Notes: generated from the letters alone by a model not told the origin. A DNA stretch of 64,000 bases from Chitinophagaceae bacterium UBA1953 (GCA_002336115.1 DDEN01000063.1:1-64000); one strand, 5' to 3'; shown: positions 53,606 to 63,445, counted from the stretch's first letter. Numbers and translations: made by a program.

Positions 53606-55246
53606 TTACCATTTCACTTCTTTGGCATCAGCACCAAGTTCACAAACAAGTTTTTCTTTGCTATTCGCTGCATTTGTATTGCTGATGCTGATGCTTTTAC
53701 TTCTGTCGCCGCTTACACGAAACAGCAGTTCGCTGTTTTCTTTGTACATAATTTTATCAAACACCAATTTATCACTGTTGATAATATCTACAACCGGTTT
53801 TGTATTGGCCGAGATGATTGTGATGTTACGGAATGTAATGTTGCTGGCTTCCTGTATATCAATTCCTTTTTGCGCCTGTAGTACCATATTTTCCAGCACA
53901 ATATTCTTTACATGCATTTCGGGTAAGCCACGAACAAAGATTCCTTTTTCTGCACCATTGCAATACACATTGCTGATGTAAAAGTTTTTGAAAACAGGTG
54001 TGCTTTCATCCACAGCTTTAAATTCAACAGAAGGCAGTTCTCTCTTTTCACCGGCAAGAGGTATGGGATCTTTTGCCATATAATACATGTCGAACAGAAT
54101 GGCTTCGCCGGGAATATCTTTCATGTAAATGTCTTTAATGAAAATGTTTTCCACCACGCCACCACGGCCTCTTGTGGTTTTAAACCGAAGACCAATATCA
54201 GTACCAACAAATGTGCAGTTGCTTACCCATATATTTTTTGCACCACCGCTCATTTCACTTCCAATAACAAAGCCACCATGTGCTGCATATACTGTACAGT
54301 TTCTGATAATAACATTTTCAATGGGCTTTCCTCTTTTTCTTCCTTCTGCATCACGACCGCTCTTCATACACAACGCATCATCGCCCACATCAAAAACGGA
54401 ATTTTCGATAAGTACATTTTTGCAGCTCTCCGCATCAATACCATCGCCATTCTGTGCATACCAGGGATTTTTTACAAACACATTCCTTACGGTAAGATTT
54501 TCGCAAAGCAGGGGATGTAAACACCATGCAGGAGAATTTTGAAAAGTTACGCCCTCAAGCAACACATTCTTACACTCTGTAAATAAAACCAGGTTTGGAC
54601 GGAGAAAATCTTTAATGCTTTGATAATACGCTTCGTCTTTATCAGGTAAAATCTGACCAGGGTTGGTCATTTTGTTTGCATTCTTATATGCTTCTGAGGG
54701 GTACCATGTTTTTTTATCATCGCTCAGCACACCACCTGAAGCCACTTTCTTTTTCCACTGACTTTCGGTGAGCTTATCATTTTTCACTGCACGCCATACA
54801 TCACCATTGCCATCAATAATTCCTTTGCCAGTAATAGCAATATTGATTGCACCTGCAGCGGAAATGGGTGATTGATTTCTCATCTGCGGAATTCCTTCCC
54901 AGTTTCCTTTCACCAATGGATATTGCGATTTATCAGCAGTAAACAACAGTGTTGCTCCAGCAGCAAGATAGAGGTTCACATTACTTTTAATCACAACCGG
55001 GCCTGTTAACCAAAGACCCGCAGGAATCATTACCACACCACCACCTTTTTTGCTGCAGGCATCAATTGCATTATTAACCGCTGCTGTATTCAGCGTTTTA
55101 CCATCGGATACTGCACCGAATTTTGTAATACTGATCGTATCTTTTTTAAATTTTGGTGAGATAATCACCGGCAGCTTCTGGCTGAACTGTGCAGTAGAAA
55201 AAAGACTGAAGCTGATAAAAGAAAGAAGAAAAATTGCTTTTTTCAT
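53606..55246 (-). CDS. GH28 polygalacturonase, 546 aa
   Basis: Exported pectin hydrolase. ATG at 55246 gives a leader ending FSTAQ; a start five codons upstream is possible. Right-handed beta helix with all GH28 marks: NGDGID at 266-271, VFDVGDDALCMKSG (GDD at 288-290), HGGFVIGSEMSGG (HGG at 323-325), and LRFKTTRGRGG. Length and the TKFGAVSDGKTLNT start match exo-acting Bacteroidota members. Exo- or endo-action cannot be decided from sequence. Confidence 0.93.
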   Translation of the reverse strand: MKKAIFLLSFISFSLFSTAQFSQKLPVIISPKFKKDTISITKFGAVSDGKTLNTAAVNNAIDACSKKGGGVVMIPAGLWLTGPVVIKSNVNLYLAAGATLLFTADKSQYPLVKGNWEGIPQMRNQSPISAAGAINIAITGKGIIDGNGDVWRAVKNDKLTESQWKKKVASGGVLSDDKKTWYPSEAYKNANKMTNPGQILPDKDEAYYQSIKDFLRPNLVLFTECKNVLLEGVTFQNSPAWCLHPLLCENLTVRNVFVKNPWYAQNGDGIDAESCKNVLIENSVFDVGDDALCMKSGRDAEGRKRGKPIENVIIRNCTVYAAHGGFVIGSEMSGGAKNIWVSNCTFVGTDIGLRFKTTRGRGGVVENIFIKDIYMKDIPGEAILFDMYYMAKDPIPLAGEKRELPSVEFKAVDESTPVFKNFYISNVYCNGAEKGIFVRGLPEMHVKNIVLENMVLQAQKGIDIQEASNITFRNITIISANTKPVVDIINSDKLVFDKIMYKENSELLFRVSGDRSKSISISNTNAANSKEKLVCELGADAKEVKW

Positions 55247-55378
55247 TAATGGATGAATCAATAATTGAAAATTTATAACTCCCTGTTTCAGGGCAACAAG
55301 TTAGCTCTGAACAATGGTTTTATTGAAGCAATTAAAGTGGTTTATTTACGCAAACGATACCGGTAGCAGAGATGTATT

Positions 55379-55807
55379 TTAGTGTACAGCCTGACGTGCA
55401 AGCATCTGCCATTTGCCGTGCTTTTTTTGCCAGGTAGTCATTAGTTTAAGATGCACTTCACCCGGTTTGCCATTATCATTTGTTTTAGCATCAAGTTTAA
55501 AAGTAGCAATGGCTACTTTACCGCTGATTGTTATTTTAAGATCAGAAAGATCGCATGTAACAAAATCAGATCTGCCTGTGGCAATTGTTTCTACAAACTC
55601 CTGTTTTGATTCAATTTTTCCGCCGCTATGACCATATCTGAGCTTATCTGAAGCAACCGCTTCCAAAGCAGGTTTTTCGCCGCTAATCATTGCAAGCCTA
55701 AGTTTTTCAACAGATGCAGCTACTTGCCTCTCTTTTTTTGATTGTGAAAAGGAGAACAGTGATGCAGATGTAAAAAAAATCACTAAAAAAAAGTTCCTGT
55801 AATTCAT
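55379..55807 (-). CDS. Exported NTF2/SnoaL-like (DUF4440) protein, 142 aa
   Basis: A signal peptide ends at FSFSQ. The rest is one cone-shaped domain: VEKLRLAMISGEKPALEAVA, YGHSGGKIESKQEFVETIA, then HLKLMTTWQKKHGKWQMLAR. The last phrase is typical of DUF4440 proteins. These bind small molecules in a pocket; catalysis is known for some. Often found in pectin loci next to GH28, but the role is unknown. Confidence 0.75.
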   Translation of the reverse strand: MNYRNFFLVIFFTSASLFSFSQSKKERQVAASVEKLRLAMISGEKPALEAVASDKLRYGHSGGKIESKQEFVETIATGRSDFVTCDLSDLKITISGKVAIATFKLDAKTNDNGKPGEVHLKLMTTWQKKHGKWQMLARQAVH

Positions 55808-55960
55808 ATATGTTTATTTATAGTTTGTTTATTTAATAAAGTTTTGTTTTAAAAAAGATATTTCCGATCATAACTGAATTTTAATTAAACGCTAAACAGA
55901 ATAATAATAGCGGATTCACTTTAAGAATGTTCCGGTTTTCTTTTGGAATATTTTAGTACA

Positions 55961-57568
55961 TTATTTGTCAATCCTGAACCAGTCAACATCTGCAAAACCG
56001 GCATCATTTGTTTTGTTGATGCGTGAAAAGAACAAACCAACTTTTGCACCTACCCATCTGCCGGGTTTTACTTTAAAAGGTTCACCAATCGTTTTAAAAT
56101 TCAGTCCATCTTCACTATAACTGAAAGAGCAAACAGCATCTTCCTTTACCTGAACACGGAAATAAATTTCCTTGCTGTTCAGCTTTTCTCCACCCTGAAC
56201 TGTTTCTGCTTTTCCTTTATCAGCATCTTTACATGAAGCGAATGAAATATAATTTCCATCGGCCTTTTTTGTAATGGAAACAGAAGCAAAATCAACACCA
56301 ATTACAATCAAACCCAAGCGTTCGCCTTCCCATTTTGGGTTGAAGGAAAATTTTGTTGTTGCTGTAAATTCATCAGCAGGAAATTTCTGTGCAAGAATGT
56401 TAGGATAGAACCAGGGCGATACTTCTGCATCAGCTTTAAGCACAGAAAATAATTTTAAATGACCATAAGGCGTTGGCATTGCCCAGTATTGCTGCGGATT
56501 AGCCTGCCATTGCCATTGCAAACCAAGTGTGGTTGAATTAAACTCATCACTTTCATCAGGCGTAACAATGGGATATGTTTTACCAACGTTGGGTTTTTTA
56601 TACGTGAGAACAGGTTCGCCTTTTCCATCACCATCTTTATCAACGCCAATCACCGGCCAGTCGTTGATCCATTTCATTGGCTGCAGGTGAATAACTCTTC
56701 CGTATGCATCTTTATCCTGAAAATGCAAGAACCAGTCTTCACCGGTTTGTGTTGTTACCCATGCACCTTGGTGCGGACCATTAACGGTTGATGCGCCCTG
56801 ATCCATCACTACTTTTCTTTCATAAGGTCCATAAACATTTTTTGAACGAAGAACTAATTGCCAACCCGTGCTTACACCACCGGCGGGAGCAAAAATGTAA
56901 TAGTAACCATTGCGTTTGTAAAACTTTGGGCCTTCCAAAGTAGGATCAGCAGCATGACCATCAAATACCATTACAGGTTCGCTGATGGTTTTCGTTCCTT
57001 CCTTGTTCATTTCCTTCACCACCACAATTGATTTGATTCCTGCACGGCTGCCTGCATACGCATGAACGAGATATACTTTACCGTTATCATCCCACAGCGG
57101 ACAAGGATCAATCAAACCTTTTCCTTCTTCCACCAAAACTGGTTCGCTCCACGGACCATTTATTGTTTTTGATTTGATGAGATAAATTCCGAAATCAGGA
57201 TCGGGATAATAAATATAAAATTCATTGTTGTGATAACGGATAGATGGAGCCCATACGCCTGCACCATGTTGCACTTTATTATACACATCGTAAGGTGGCT
57301 GTTTCATCAATGCATGACCAATGAGTTTCCAGTTTACCAGATCTTTTGACTGAAGAATGGGTAAGCCGGGTATATGTGTAAAGGAAGAAGCAATCATGTA
57401 ATAATCGTCGCCAACACGTATGGCATCGGGATCGCTGTAATCGGCATTAATTACCGGATTTTTGTAAGTACCATTTCCATTATCAGCCACCCATACTTTT
57501 GAAACTTTTTGTGCTGAAAGAAAATGAACCAATACAAAAACCAGAATTAAAACCAGTACTTTTTTCAT
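55961..57568 (-). CDS. GH43 glycosidase with concanavalin-like C-terminal domain, 535 aa
   Basis: Exported beta-xylosidase or alpha-arabinofuranosidase. A signal peptide ends at FLSAQ. Five-blade propeller (30-325): base D46 in SDPDAIRVGDDYYM, D154 in LIDPCPLWDDNGK as pKa modulator, acid E212 in PTLEGPKFYKRNGYYYIF. Residues 340-535 form a GH43-type C-terminal sandwich (FNSTTLGLQWQWQANPQQ, DWFRIDK). Likely trims arabinose or xylose from pectin side chains. The stop overlaps the start... of the neighbouring gene by 4 bp: it begins inside the end of the oxidoreductase gene. Confidence 0.88.
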   Translation of the reverse strand: MKKVLVLILVFVLVHFLSAQKVSKVWVADNGNGTYKNPVINADYSDPDAIRVGDDYYMIASSFTHIPGLPILQSKDLVNWKLIGHALMKQPPYDVYNKVQHGAGVWAPSIRYHNNEFYIYYPDPDFGIYLIKSKTINGPWSEPVLVEEGKGLIDPCPLWDDNGKVYLVHAYAGSRAGIKSIVVVKEMNKEGTKTISEPVMVFDGHAADPTLEGPKFYKRNGYYYIFAPAGGVSTGWQLVLRSKNVYGPYERKVVMDQGASTVNGPHQGAWVTTQTGEDWFLHFQDKDAYGRVIHLQPMKWINDWPVIGVDKDGDGKGEPVLTYKKPNVGKTYPIVTPDESDEFNSTTLGLQWQWQANPQQYWAMPTPYGHLKLFSVLKADAEVSPWFYPNILAQKFPADEFTATTKFSFNPKWEGERLGLIVIGVDFASVSITKKADGNYISFASCKDADKGKAETVQGGEKLNSKEIYFRVQVKEDAVCSFSYSEDGLNFKTIGEPFKVKPGRWVGAKVGLFFSRINKTNDAGFADVDWFRIDK

Positions 57569-58608
57569 AATTCAACTACTCTTTTTTCTTTAAAACTTTT
57601 TAATGCGGCTTCAATCACACTGATCACTTTCAATCCATCTTCACCACTTATATGCACAGGCTGATTATTTCGTAATGTTTGATAAACACCTTCATAAAAA
57701 TCCATGTAGTTTCCTTTGAAAGAAGGAAGATATTCTTTTACAACTTTGCCGTTTATTTCAGTATGTAATAAACCTTTTTCTGATTCAGGTTCAATTCCAT
57801 AATCAGCATCAGTTGGTTTTTTACCAGCCTGTAGTTGTGTTTCCTGCACATCGGTTTTGGGTTTGATGAACGAACCGAGCTTACCATGGACCTGTAAACC
57901 AGCAACAGCTTCACGTACATAATAACTCGAACGTAATGTTGCACGATGAGTTGGATAAAATAATTTCAGATCAAAATAATCGTCCACCTGCGAGCCGGGA
58001 CGGTTGATGGCAATATCCGCAAACACAGCAGTTGGCATTCCAAAAAACTGAATGCTTTGATCAACTAAATGCGCACCGAGATCATACAAACAACCAACAG
58101 CAGCAGTGGGTGCTTCCTTATGTGCTTTGTAACTTAACGCCGGCACAAACCGATCGTATCTTAATTCTGCATCCACAATATCACCCAGCAAACCATCGTC
58201 CAAAACTTTCTTTGTTGTTTTAAAATCACTGTCAAAGCGCCTGTTCTGGTAAACAAACAGTTTACAGTTCTTTTGTTTTGCCAGTTCAATTAATTCTTCT
58301 GCCTGCACAACAGTTGCTGTAAATGGTTTTTCAATAATTACATGTTTACCTGCCTGCAATACCTGTTTTGCAAAATCATAATGTGTAACACTTGGTGTGT
58401 TTACAACAACAAGTTCAATATTTTCATCGGCAAGTAATTCTTCCAGTGTGCGGAATGTTTTTGCTGCCGGATATTTTTCCTGTGCAAGATTTTTTGTACG
58501 CTCCCAAACTCCGTATAAATTAAAAGCAGGATGAGCATCAATGAAAGGCGCATGAAACACCCATCCGCTCATACCAAAAGAACAAAGTGCTGTGTTAAGT
58601 GTGGTCAT
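57565..58608 (-). CDS. Gfo/Idh/MocA oxidoreductase, 347 aa
   Basis: NAD(P)-dependent sugar oxidoreductase. N-terminal Rossmann part (CSFGMSGWVFHAPFIDAHPA, ENIELVVVNTPSVTHYDFAK) with the family motif HVIIEKPFTATV at about 90. A C-terminal alpha/beta part contains VGCLYDLGAHLVDQSIQFFG. No leader, so cytosolic. It overlaps the exported GH43 gene by 4 bp (translational coupling). The substrate is not given by sequence; a sugar set free by GH43 is a reasonable guess. Confidence 0.85.
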   Translation of the reverse strand: MTTLNTALCSFGMSGWVFHAPFIDAHPAFNLYGVWERTKNLAQEKYPAAKTFRTLEELLADENIELVVVNTPSVTHYDFAKQVLQAGKHVIIEKPFTATVVQAEELIELAKQKNCKLFVYQNRRFDSDFKTTKKVLDDGLLGDIVDAELRYDRFVPALSYKAHKEAPTAAVGCLYDLGAHLVDQSIQFFGMPTAVFADIAINRPGSQVDDYFDLKLFYPTHRATLRSSYYVREAVAGLQVHGKLGSFIKPKTDVQETQLQAGKKPTDADYGIEPESEKGLLHTEINGKVVKEYLPSFKGNYMDFYEGVYQTLRNNQPVHISGEDGLKVISVIEAALKSFKEKRVVEL

Positions 58609-58619
58609 TTTATTAAATA

Positions 58620-58735
58620 CTTTTTATTACACGAATTAGAGCGAATTACACGAATTAAAAACTAAGAATACAAACAGTTTAATTTGCTTTAAAATTCGTG
58701 TAATTGTTTATCAAAATTCGTGTTATATATCTTTT
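58620..58735. repeat. TTCGTGT word cluster between genes
   Basis: ACACGAATTagagCGAATTACACGAATT-like words on one side (58629-58656) and AAAATTCGTGTAATT and AAAATTCGTGTTA on the other can pair into a hairpin. Lies in the 130-bp gap between the esterase and oxidoreductase genes. Confidence 0.5.
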
Positions 58736-58738
58736 TTC

Positions 58739-59638
58739 TTACAGTCCTGCCAGCCAGTTTTTTAAACGTTCCATCCAGTTATCGGTGGTTGTTTTGTTGT
58801 ACATGCCAAATCCATGTCCGCCATGAGGATAAAGATGCATTTCAACCGGTACTTTATTTTTTACACAAGCCTGATAAAAGCGTACACTGTTTTCAACAGG
58901 CACAGCACCATCATCACTTGCATGCACAATAAATGTGGGAGGAGTTGAAACTGTTACCTGCAATTCGTTTGAAAAGAATTTAATTGTTTCATCTGATGCT
59001 TTTGCACCAACTAAATTATTTCTTGATCCTTTATGTGTAATTGTACTATCGAAGCTCACAACAGGATAAAGCAGGATTGCAAAGTCAGGACGTACAGAAG
59101 TTGTATCGTTATTAGCCGCATCCGCTTTAAAATTAAAATGTGTTGCAGCGGTTGATGCAAGATGACCACCAGCAGAAAAACCCATGATGCCGATTTTATT
59201 TTTATTAATGCCCCATTGTGCCGCATTTGTTCTTACAAAGCGAATGGCCTGTTGTGCATCCTGCAACGGTGCAAGACTTTTATCAATATTGAATTCATCG
59301 TCAGGTAACCGATATTTCAATACAAATGCAGTTACACCCCATTTACTAAATTCTTCTGCTACTTTTGTTCCTTCTTTATCAAAAGCAAGAATACCATAAC
59401 CGCCGCCAGGGCAAATAATCACAGCCTGTCCGTTTGGTGCGGCTGGTTTATAAACAGTAATAGAAGGGAAGCTTACTTTTTCAATACGCAGTACATTATC
59501 ACGCATTATTGCATTTTCTCTTTTAGGCGCAGGCTTTGAATTGGGAATAGCCCCATTATACAAAGGCATTTCCATTGTTGATTGTGCAGATACTGCAGCA
59601 GAAAAAAGAACAGCCGACATAAATAATAATTTCTTCAT
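58739..59638 (-). CDS. Exported alpha/beta-hydrolase esterase, 299 aa
   Basis: Carbohydrate esterase of the BD-FAE/acetyl-xylan-esterase-like type. A signal peptide ends at AAVSAQ. Oxyanion loop ICPGGGYG near 75-82; nucleophile S155 in GFSAGGHLA; acid in HASDDGAVP (about 243); His in HGGHGFG (about 279). Probably removes acetyl groups or aromatic esters from pectin or side chains. Upstream of it lies the fused esterase-pectinesterase. Confidence 0.87.
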   Translation of the reverse strand: MKKLLFMSAVLFSAAVSAQSTMEMPLYNGAIPNSKPAPKRENAIMRDNVLRIEKVSFPSITVYKPAAPNGQAVIICPGGGYGILAFDKEGTKVAEEFSKWGVTAFVLKYRLPDDEFNIDKSLAPLQDAQQAIRFVRTNAAQWGINKNKIGIMGFSAGGHLASTAATHFNFKADAANNDTTSVRPDFAILLYPVVSFDSTITHKGSRNNLVGAKASDETIKFFSNELQVTVSTPPTFIVHASDDGAVPVENSVRFYQACVKNKVPVEMHLYPHGGHGFGMYNKTTTDNWMERLKNWLAGL

Positions 59639-59733
59639 TACGGTTTATTTATCACTTTGTTTAATTGAAGTTTTTAAAGGTAGTTTGTTTTTGAACTTAT
59701 TTTTTTTAAAGATGATTAATGGCAAAGTGTTCA

Positions 59734-61620
59734 TTATTCTTTAACGGGCTTCCACCCCCTCAGCACATTCTGCAACGTAAATTTCTTCGCTTCTTCTGCA
59801 GTAAGCATCTTCGCCCATTCAATACGTTTTGAAGGATCGGATGATGGACCATAATTATTAAACTCAGCATAACGGGTGGTTTTATAATTCTCCGTTTTAT
59901 TCCAGTTGCTCCACCCTTCGGGTTTAATGATTGTGCCGATATAACAATTAAGATAAGTCACACTTGCAAAAGGTCGCCATGGCCGGCCAAGCGACACATT
60001 GTGTAATGATGTATCGCCTTCAATCCTGCATTGATGAAATACATATCCATACCGATTTTCTTTGGGAGTAGATGCTGCAGTTATATACGAATTTTTTTTG
60101 CAGTAAATAAAACAGTTTTCAAACCATGCGGTTGAAGAGCCGAAAATAAAATCGGTTGTTCCTTCAATATAGCAATGCTCATAATACTGCCTGCTTTTTT
60201 CATTGTTGGTGAACAGTACATCCTGGAAGCCGATGAAACGGCAATTGATGAAGGTTGCTTTATCGCCATCTGATTCCAGTGCCACTGCCTGGCCTGCATT
60301 AAAACCTGCATCATTCTGAATGGTTAAATCCTTTGCAGTAAAATTAGCAGCAAGAATTTTAAAACTCCATGAGGTTCTTGTACTGATTGTATCGCCAGTT
60401 GTTGAAATTTTACCGGTATGATCGTTATATGTAAGTACCGTATTCAGCTTATCTTCTCCAATCAGCGTAATAAATTGTTTTGCTGAATCAACCAGTATTT
60501 TCTCTTTATAAATTCCCCTCTTTATAAAAATTATAATTGGGCTTGTGTTGTTTACAGGTATAGCATTGATTGCTTGCTGTACTGTTGTAAAATCGCCATC
60601 ACCATTTTGTGATACAATAATTTTTTTTGTTATGGTTTGTGTTGAAGGAAAAATCTTTTTCAGGAACCTGTCCATATACACAACTGTAGTATCAAACCAC
60701 GGATGAAATAATAAAAAAGTATGTGGCGATCCTTCCAATGTATTTACTTCTGAATAAATATGAGCCCTGTTCAGCACTGCAATAAACTCATCTCTTCCGT
60801 TATGCATACGTTCAACACTGCTGTTGATAAATTGAAACGGTGGAGTGTGCTTGCCCACATGCTGCAATGGGCTTGCTTGTTTCCACAATTCAATGTTCTC
60901 TGTTTTTTTATAGCCAAACCAGTATGTAGCTGCAGACGGGCCTTTGCTTTCATCAGGTACAGCATCAGCCGGCAGGTAAAAAGATAATGTTCCGTCAAGA
61001 TCAATCACTGCATTTACTTTGCTTGATATTTCTTTATAACAACCATTTCCTTCATATTCTTTCATTCCGTTGGTGGCACCCATAAATGCTGCCAGCTCTC
61101 CACCGGCCGAATGACCGGATATCACAATCTTATTTGGATCAACATGATATTTGGCTGCATTTTTCCGCACCCAGCGAATTGCTGATTTTACATCATATAC
61201 TGCAGCAGGATAAAGTGCTTCGGTTGATAACCGGTATTCGGGAGTAAAACATACATAACCTATTGCAGCCAGTTCCTGCATGAGCGGATGATGCATGGAT
61301 TTATCGCCGCTTCTCCATCCTCCGCCATGAATAAAAATGATGGCTGTTTTCAATGCAGTTTTTTTTGCTGAAGGAGAAAACACATCTATTTTTAACTGAC
61401 GTTTATTCAACGTGCTGTAAACAATGTCCTTTTCTTCTTTTACAGAAGGATAAGAAAAGCCTTCTGCAATTTTCAACTGCGGATAATTTTTGATATGCTT
61501 TCTATATTCGTTCTGTACGTTGTAAGATGTGTCTCTAATTTCTGTAAGACCAGTTTTTAACTGTGCCTGTACAGTAAGGCTATACATTAAAATAAAAATC
61601 AGAAAATTAAACTGTTTCAT
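59734..61620 (-). CDS. Esterase-CE8 pectinesterase fusion, 628 aa
   Basis: Two enzymes in one exported chain. A signal peptide ends at TVQAQ. Residues 55-315: alpha/beta-hydrolase with FIHGGGWRSGD (HGGG at 98-101), S171 in SGHSAGGELA and a late SPHTFLLFHPW that may supply the His. Residues 325-628: CE8 pectin methylesterase, a right-handed beta helix with GQAVALESDGDKATF, FQDVLF, GTTDFIFGSSTAWFENC and SLGRPWRPF. It can thus take off two kinds of ester at once, probably acetyl and methyl (inference). It overlaps the next CE8 gene by 4 bp. Confidence 0.88.
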   Translation of the reverse strand: MKQFNFLIFILMYSLTVQAQLKTGLTEIRDTSYNVQNEYRKHIKNYPQLKIAEGFSYPSVKEEKDIVYSTLNKRQLKIDVFSPSAKKTALKTAIIFIHGGGWRSGDKSMHHPLMQELAAIGYVCFTPEYRLSTEALYPAAVYDVKSAIRWVRKNAAKYHVDPNKIVISGHSAGGELAAFMGATNGMKEYEGNGCYKEISSKVNAVIDLDGTLSFYLPADAVPDESKGPSAATYWFGYKKTENIELWKQASPLQHVGKHTPPFQFINSSVERMHNGRDEFIAVLNRAHIYSEVNTLEGSPHTFLLFHPWFDTTVVYMDRFLKKIFPSTQTITKKIIVSQNGDGDFTTVQQAINAIPVNNTSPIIIFIKRGIYKEKILVDSAKQFITLIGEDKLNTVLTYNDHTGKISTTGDTISTRTSWSFKILAANFTAKDLTIQNDAGFNAGQAVALESDGDKATFINCRFIGFQDVLFTNNEKSRQYYEHCYIEGTTDFIFGSSTAWFENCFIYCKKNSYITAASTPKENRYGYVFHQCRIEGDTSLHNVSLGRPWRPFASVTYLNCYIGTIIKPEGWSNWNKTENYKTTRYAEFNNYGPSSDPSKRIEWAKMLTAEEAKKFTLQNVLRGWKPVKE

Positions 61621-62633
61621 TTTTTACCAGGCCATTCAAACTTTTTTGATTGTTGTTGATACCATTTGGCTTCCTCAGCAACACATGCGCCGCTGTTACT
61701 GAAAATAGTTTCAAGTGTATATTCTTTTGCTTCTTTATCAGTTAACTGTTTACTCCATTTTACACGCTGTGCAGTTGCAGCACCTTGGCCTGTGCATTTA
61801 TATTCGGCATAAAAAACTGTTGTTTCATTTTGCGTATTGCCCCAGTTGTTCCAGCCTTCCGGTACAATTTCCTTTGGCAATTCGCAACGGATGAAGACCG
61901 TTTTTGCATGAGCACGCCACGGTCGGCCAAGTGTAATTTTTGTTGCAGCGGTGTCAGCAATGATTTTGCAATCGAGAAACACATAACCGAATTTTTTATT
62001 GGGAGTTGTACTTGCTGCTGTAATAAATGAGTTTGCTTTTTCTCTAAGGGTACAGTTTTGAAATACCGCAGTTGATGGACCGAAAATAAAATCGGTTGTT
62101 CCTTCAATATAACAATCCTGAAACAACTGTCTCGATTGTTCACCAGCAGCAAAGATGGTATCCTGGTTGCCGAGAAAACGACAGTTTTTAAAAACAGCTT
62201 TATCCGCATCAACATACAAAGCAACAGCCTGGCCAACCGGGCCTGCTGAATTTACAAACGTAATATTCTCTGCCCTGAAACGGTTGCCCGAAATCTTTGC
62301 AGTAGCTGAAGTAAATGTTGTGAGCTTTCCTCTGCCTGAATAATCATTGAAGGTAATGATGGTTTTCTCCACACTTTCTCCAATGAAAATCACATCGGTA
62401 TTCGTGGCAGGCAATTCTATTTTTTCATTGTACACGCCATTCTTGATGTACAATGTGATGGGCGCAAGCGGATAAACACGCATGGCATCTATTGCATCCT
62501 GGATGTATTTAAAATCGCCGCTTCCATCTTTAGCAACAGTAAATATGTATTTGTACTGTTGCGGATTGGATGTTTGCGCAGATAATAGTTGTGTATAAAC
62601 AAGCAATACCAGTGCTATGAATATTTTATTCAT
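61617..62633 (-). CDS. CE8 pectinesterase, 338 aa
   Basis: Exported pectin methylesterase releasing methanol from homogalacturonan. A signal peptide ends at LLSAQ. Beta helix with the family catalytic marks: Q135 in GQAVALYVDADKAVF, D158 in GNQDTIF, D181 in GTTDFIFGPSTAVFQNC, and LGRPWRAH with catalytic Arg. Related to the CE8 half of the following fusion gene, with which it shares a 4-bp overlap, so both are translated together. Confidence 0.92.
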   Translation of the reverse strand: MNKIFIALVLLVYTQLLSAQTSNPQQYKYIFTVAKDGSGDFKYIQDAIDAMRVYPLAPITLYIKNGVYNEKIELPATNTDVIFIGESVEKTIITFNDYSGRGKLTTFTSATAKISGNRFRAENITFVNSAGPVGQAVALYVDADKAVFKNCRFLGNQDTIFAAGEQSRQLFQDCYIEGTTDFIFGPSTAVFQNCTLREKANSFITAASTTPNKKFGYVFLDCKIIADTAATKITLGRPWRAHAKTVFIRCELPKEIVPEGWNNWGNTQNETTVFYAEYKCTGQGAATAQRVKWSKQLTDKEAKEYTLETIFSNSGACVAEEAKWYQQQSKKFEWPGKK

Positions 62634-62637
62634 GTGC

Positions 62638-63390
62638 TTATTTTTTTACAACAGGTGAAATAATCCTTTCTGTTAGTTCAATGTTTAAGCCTTTTAATTC
62701 TTTCAGCACAAGTTGTGCAATCAACCGGGCACCAAGTTCGTTAAAATGTGTATCATCTTTTTTCCCTTCAGGATAATTTGGGTGCTGCCCGGCTTCCAGA
62801 TAATTAAATAAGTATTTTGATGTTTCTGCACCCAAGCTTTGATATAATTCCTGGCTTTTTTTATCAAGGTCAATCAGCAATACATTTTCTGCTTTGGCCA
62901 CATCCCTTACAATTTGCGAATACACTTCGTGTGTGCCTTCTACTTTTCCGTTTGCATCAAACTTTCGTCTTGCAACAGGTGTAATTAAAATGGGTGTTGC
63001 TTTTTTATCTCTTGATTCTTTTACATACCGAACAAGATTATTTCTGAATTCAGTTTCTGTTGTATATGTTTTTTTGGTCGGCACTTCATCATTGTGCCCA
63101 AACTGAATGAATATATAATCACCTTCACCAGCATCATCCATAATCTGTTTCCACAAACCTTCATTACGGAACGAATTTGTGCTTCGGCCGTTCTTTGCTT
63201 TGTTCACAACAGTTACTGTTGAATCCCAGAAATATACAAAGGGCATTCCCCAACCAGTTTCAGGATAGGCTTTTGTTTCTTTAATGGCTATTGTAGAATC
63301 GCCTGCCAGAAAAATTTTTATTTTCTTTTTCTGCGGCAGAACAAATGCCATCACAGGTAAAGCGAAAAGTAAAATCAGTTTTGCTTTCAT
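62638..63390 (-). CDS. CE12 rhamnogalacturonan acetylesterase, 250 aa
   Basis: Exported SGNH esterase that removes acetyl groups from rhamnogalacturonan. The leader ends near FVLPQ. Four blocks: S32 in FLAGDSTIA, Gly in NGRSTNSF (68-74), N100 in FGHND, and D213/H215 in DDTHFNELG. Length is typical of CE12. It lies 4 bp before the CE8 gene, in the same operon. Confidence 0.9.
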   Translation of the reverse strand: MKAKLILLFALPVMAFVLPQKKKIKIFLAGDSTIAIKETKAYPETGWGMPFVYFWDSTVTVVNKAKNGRSTNSFRNEGLWKQIMDDAGEGDYIFIQFGHNDEVPTKKTYTTETEFRNNLVRYVKESRDKKATPILITPVARRKFDANGKVEGTHEVYSQIVRDVAKAENVLLIDLDKKSQELYQSLGAETSKYLFNYLEAGQHPNYPEGKKDDTHFNELGARLIAQLVLKELKGLNIELTERIISPVVKK

Positions 63391-63402
63391 GATTTGAATT
63401 TA

Positions 63403-63445
63403 TTGAAACGCTGATGACACAGATTTTGCCGGAGAAAACGGATCA
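63403..63445. repeat. GCTGATGACACAGATT-type extragenic word
   Basis: A phrase AACGCTGATGACACAGATTT followed by an AACGGAT word fills the gap between two genes. Such text is frequent between genes of Bacteroidota; no function is apparent. Confidence 0.35.
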
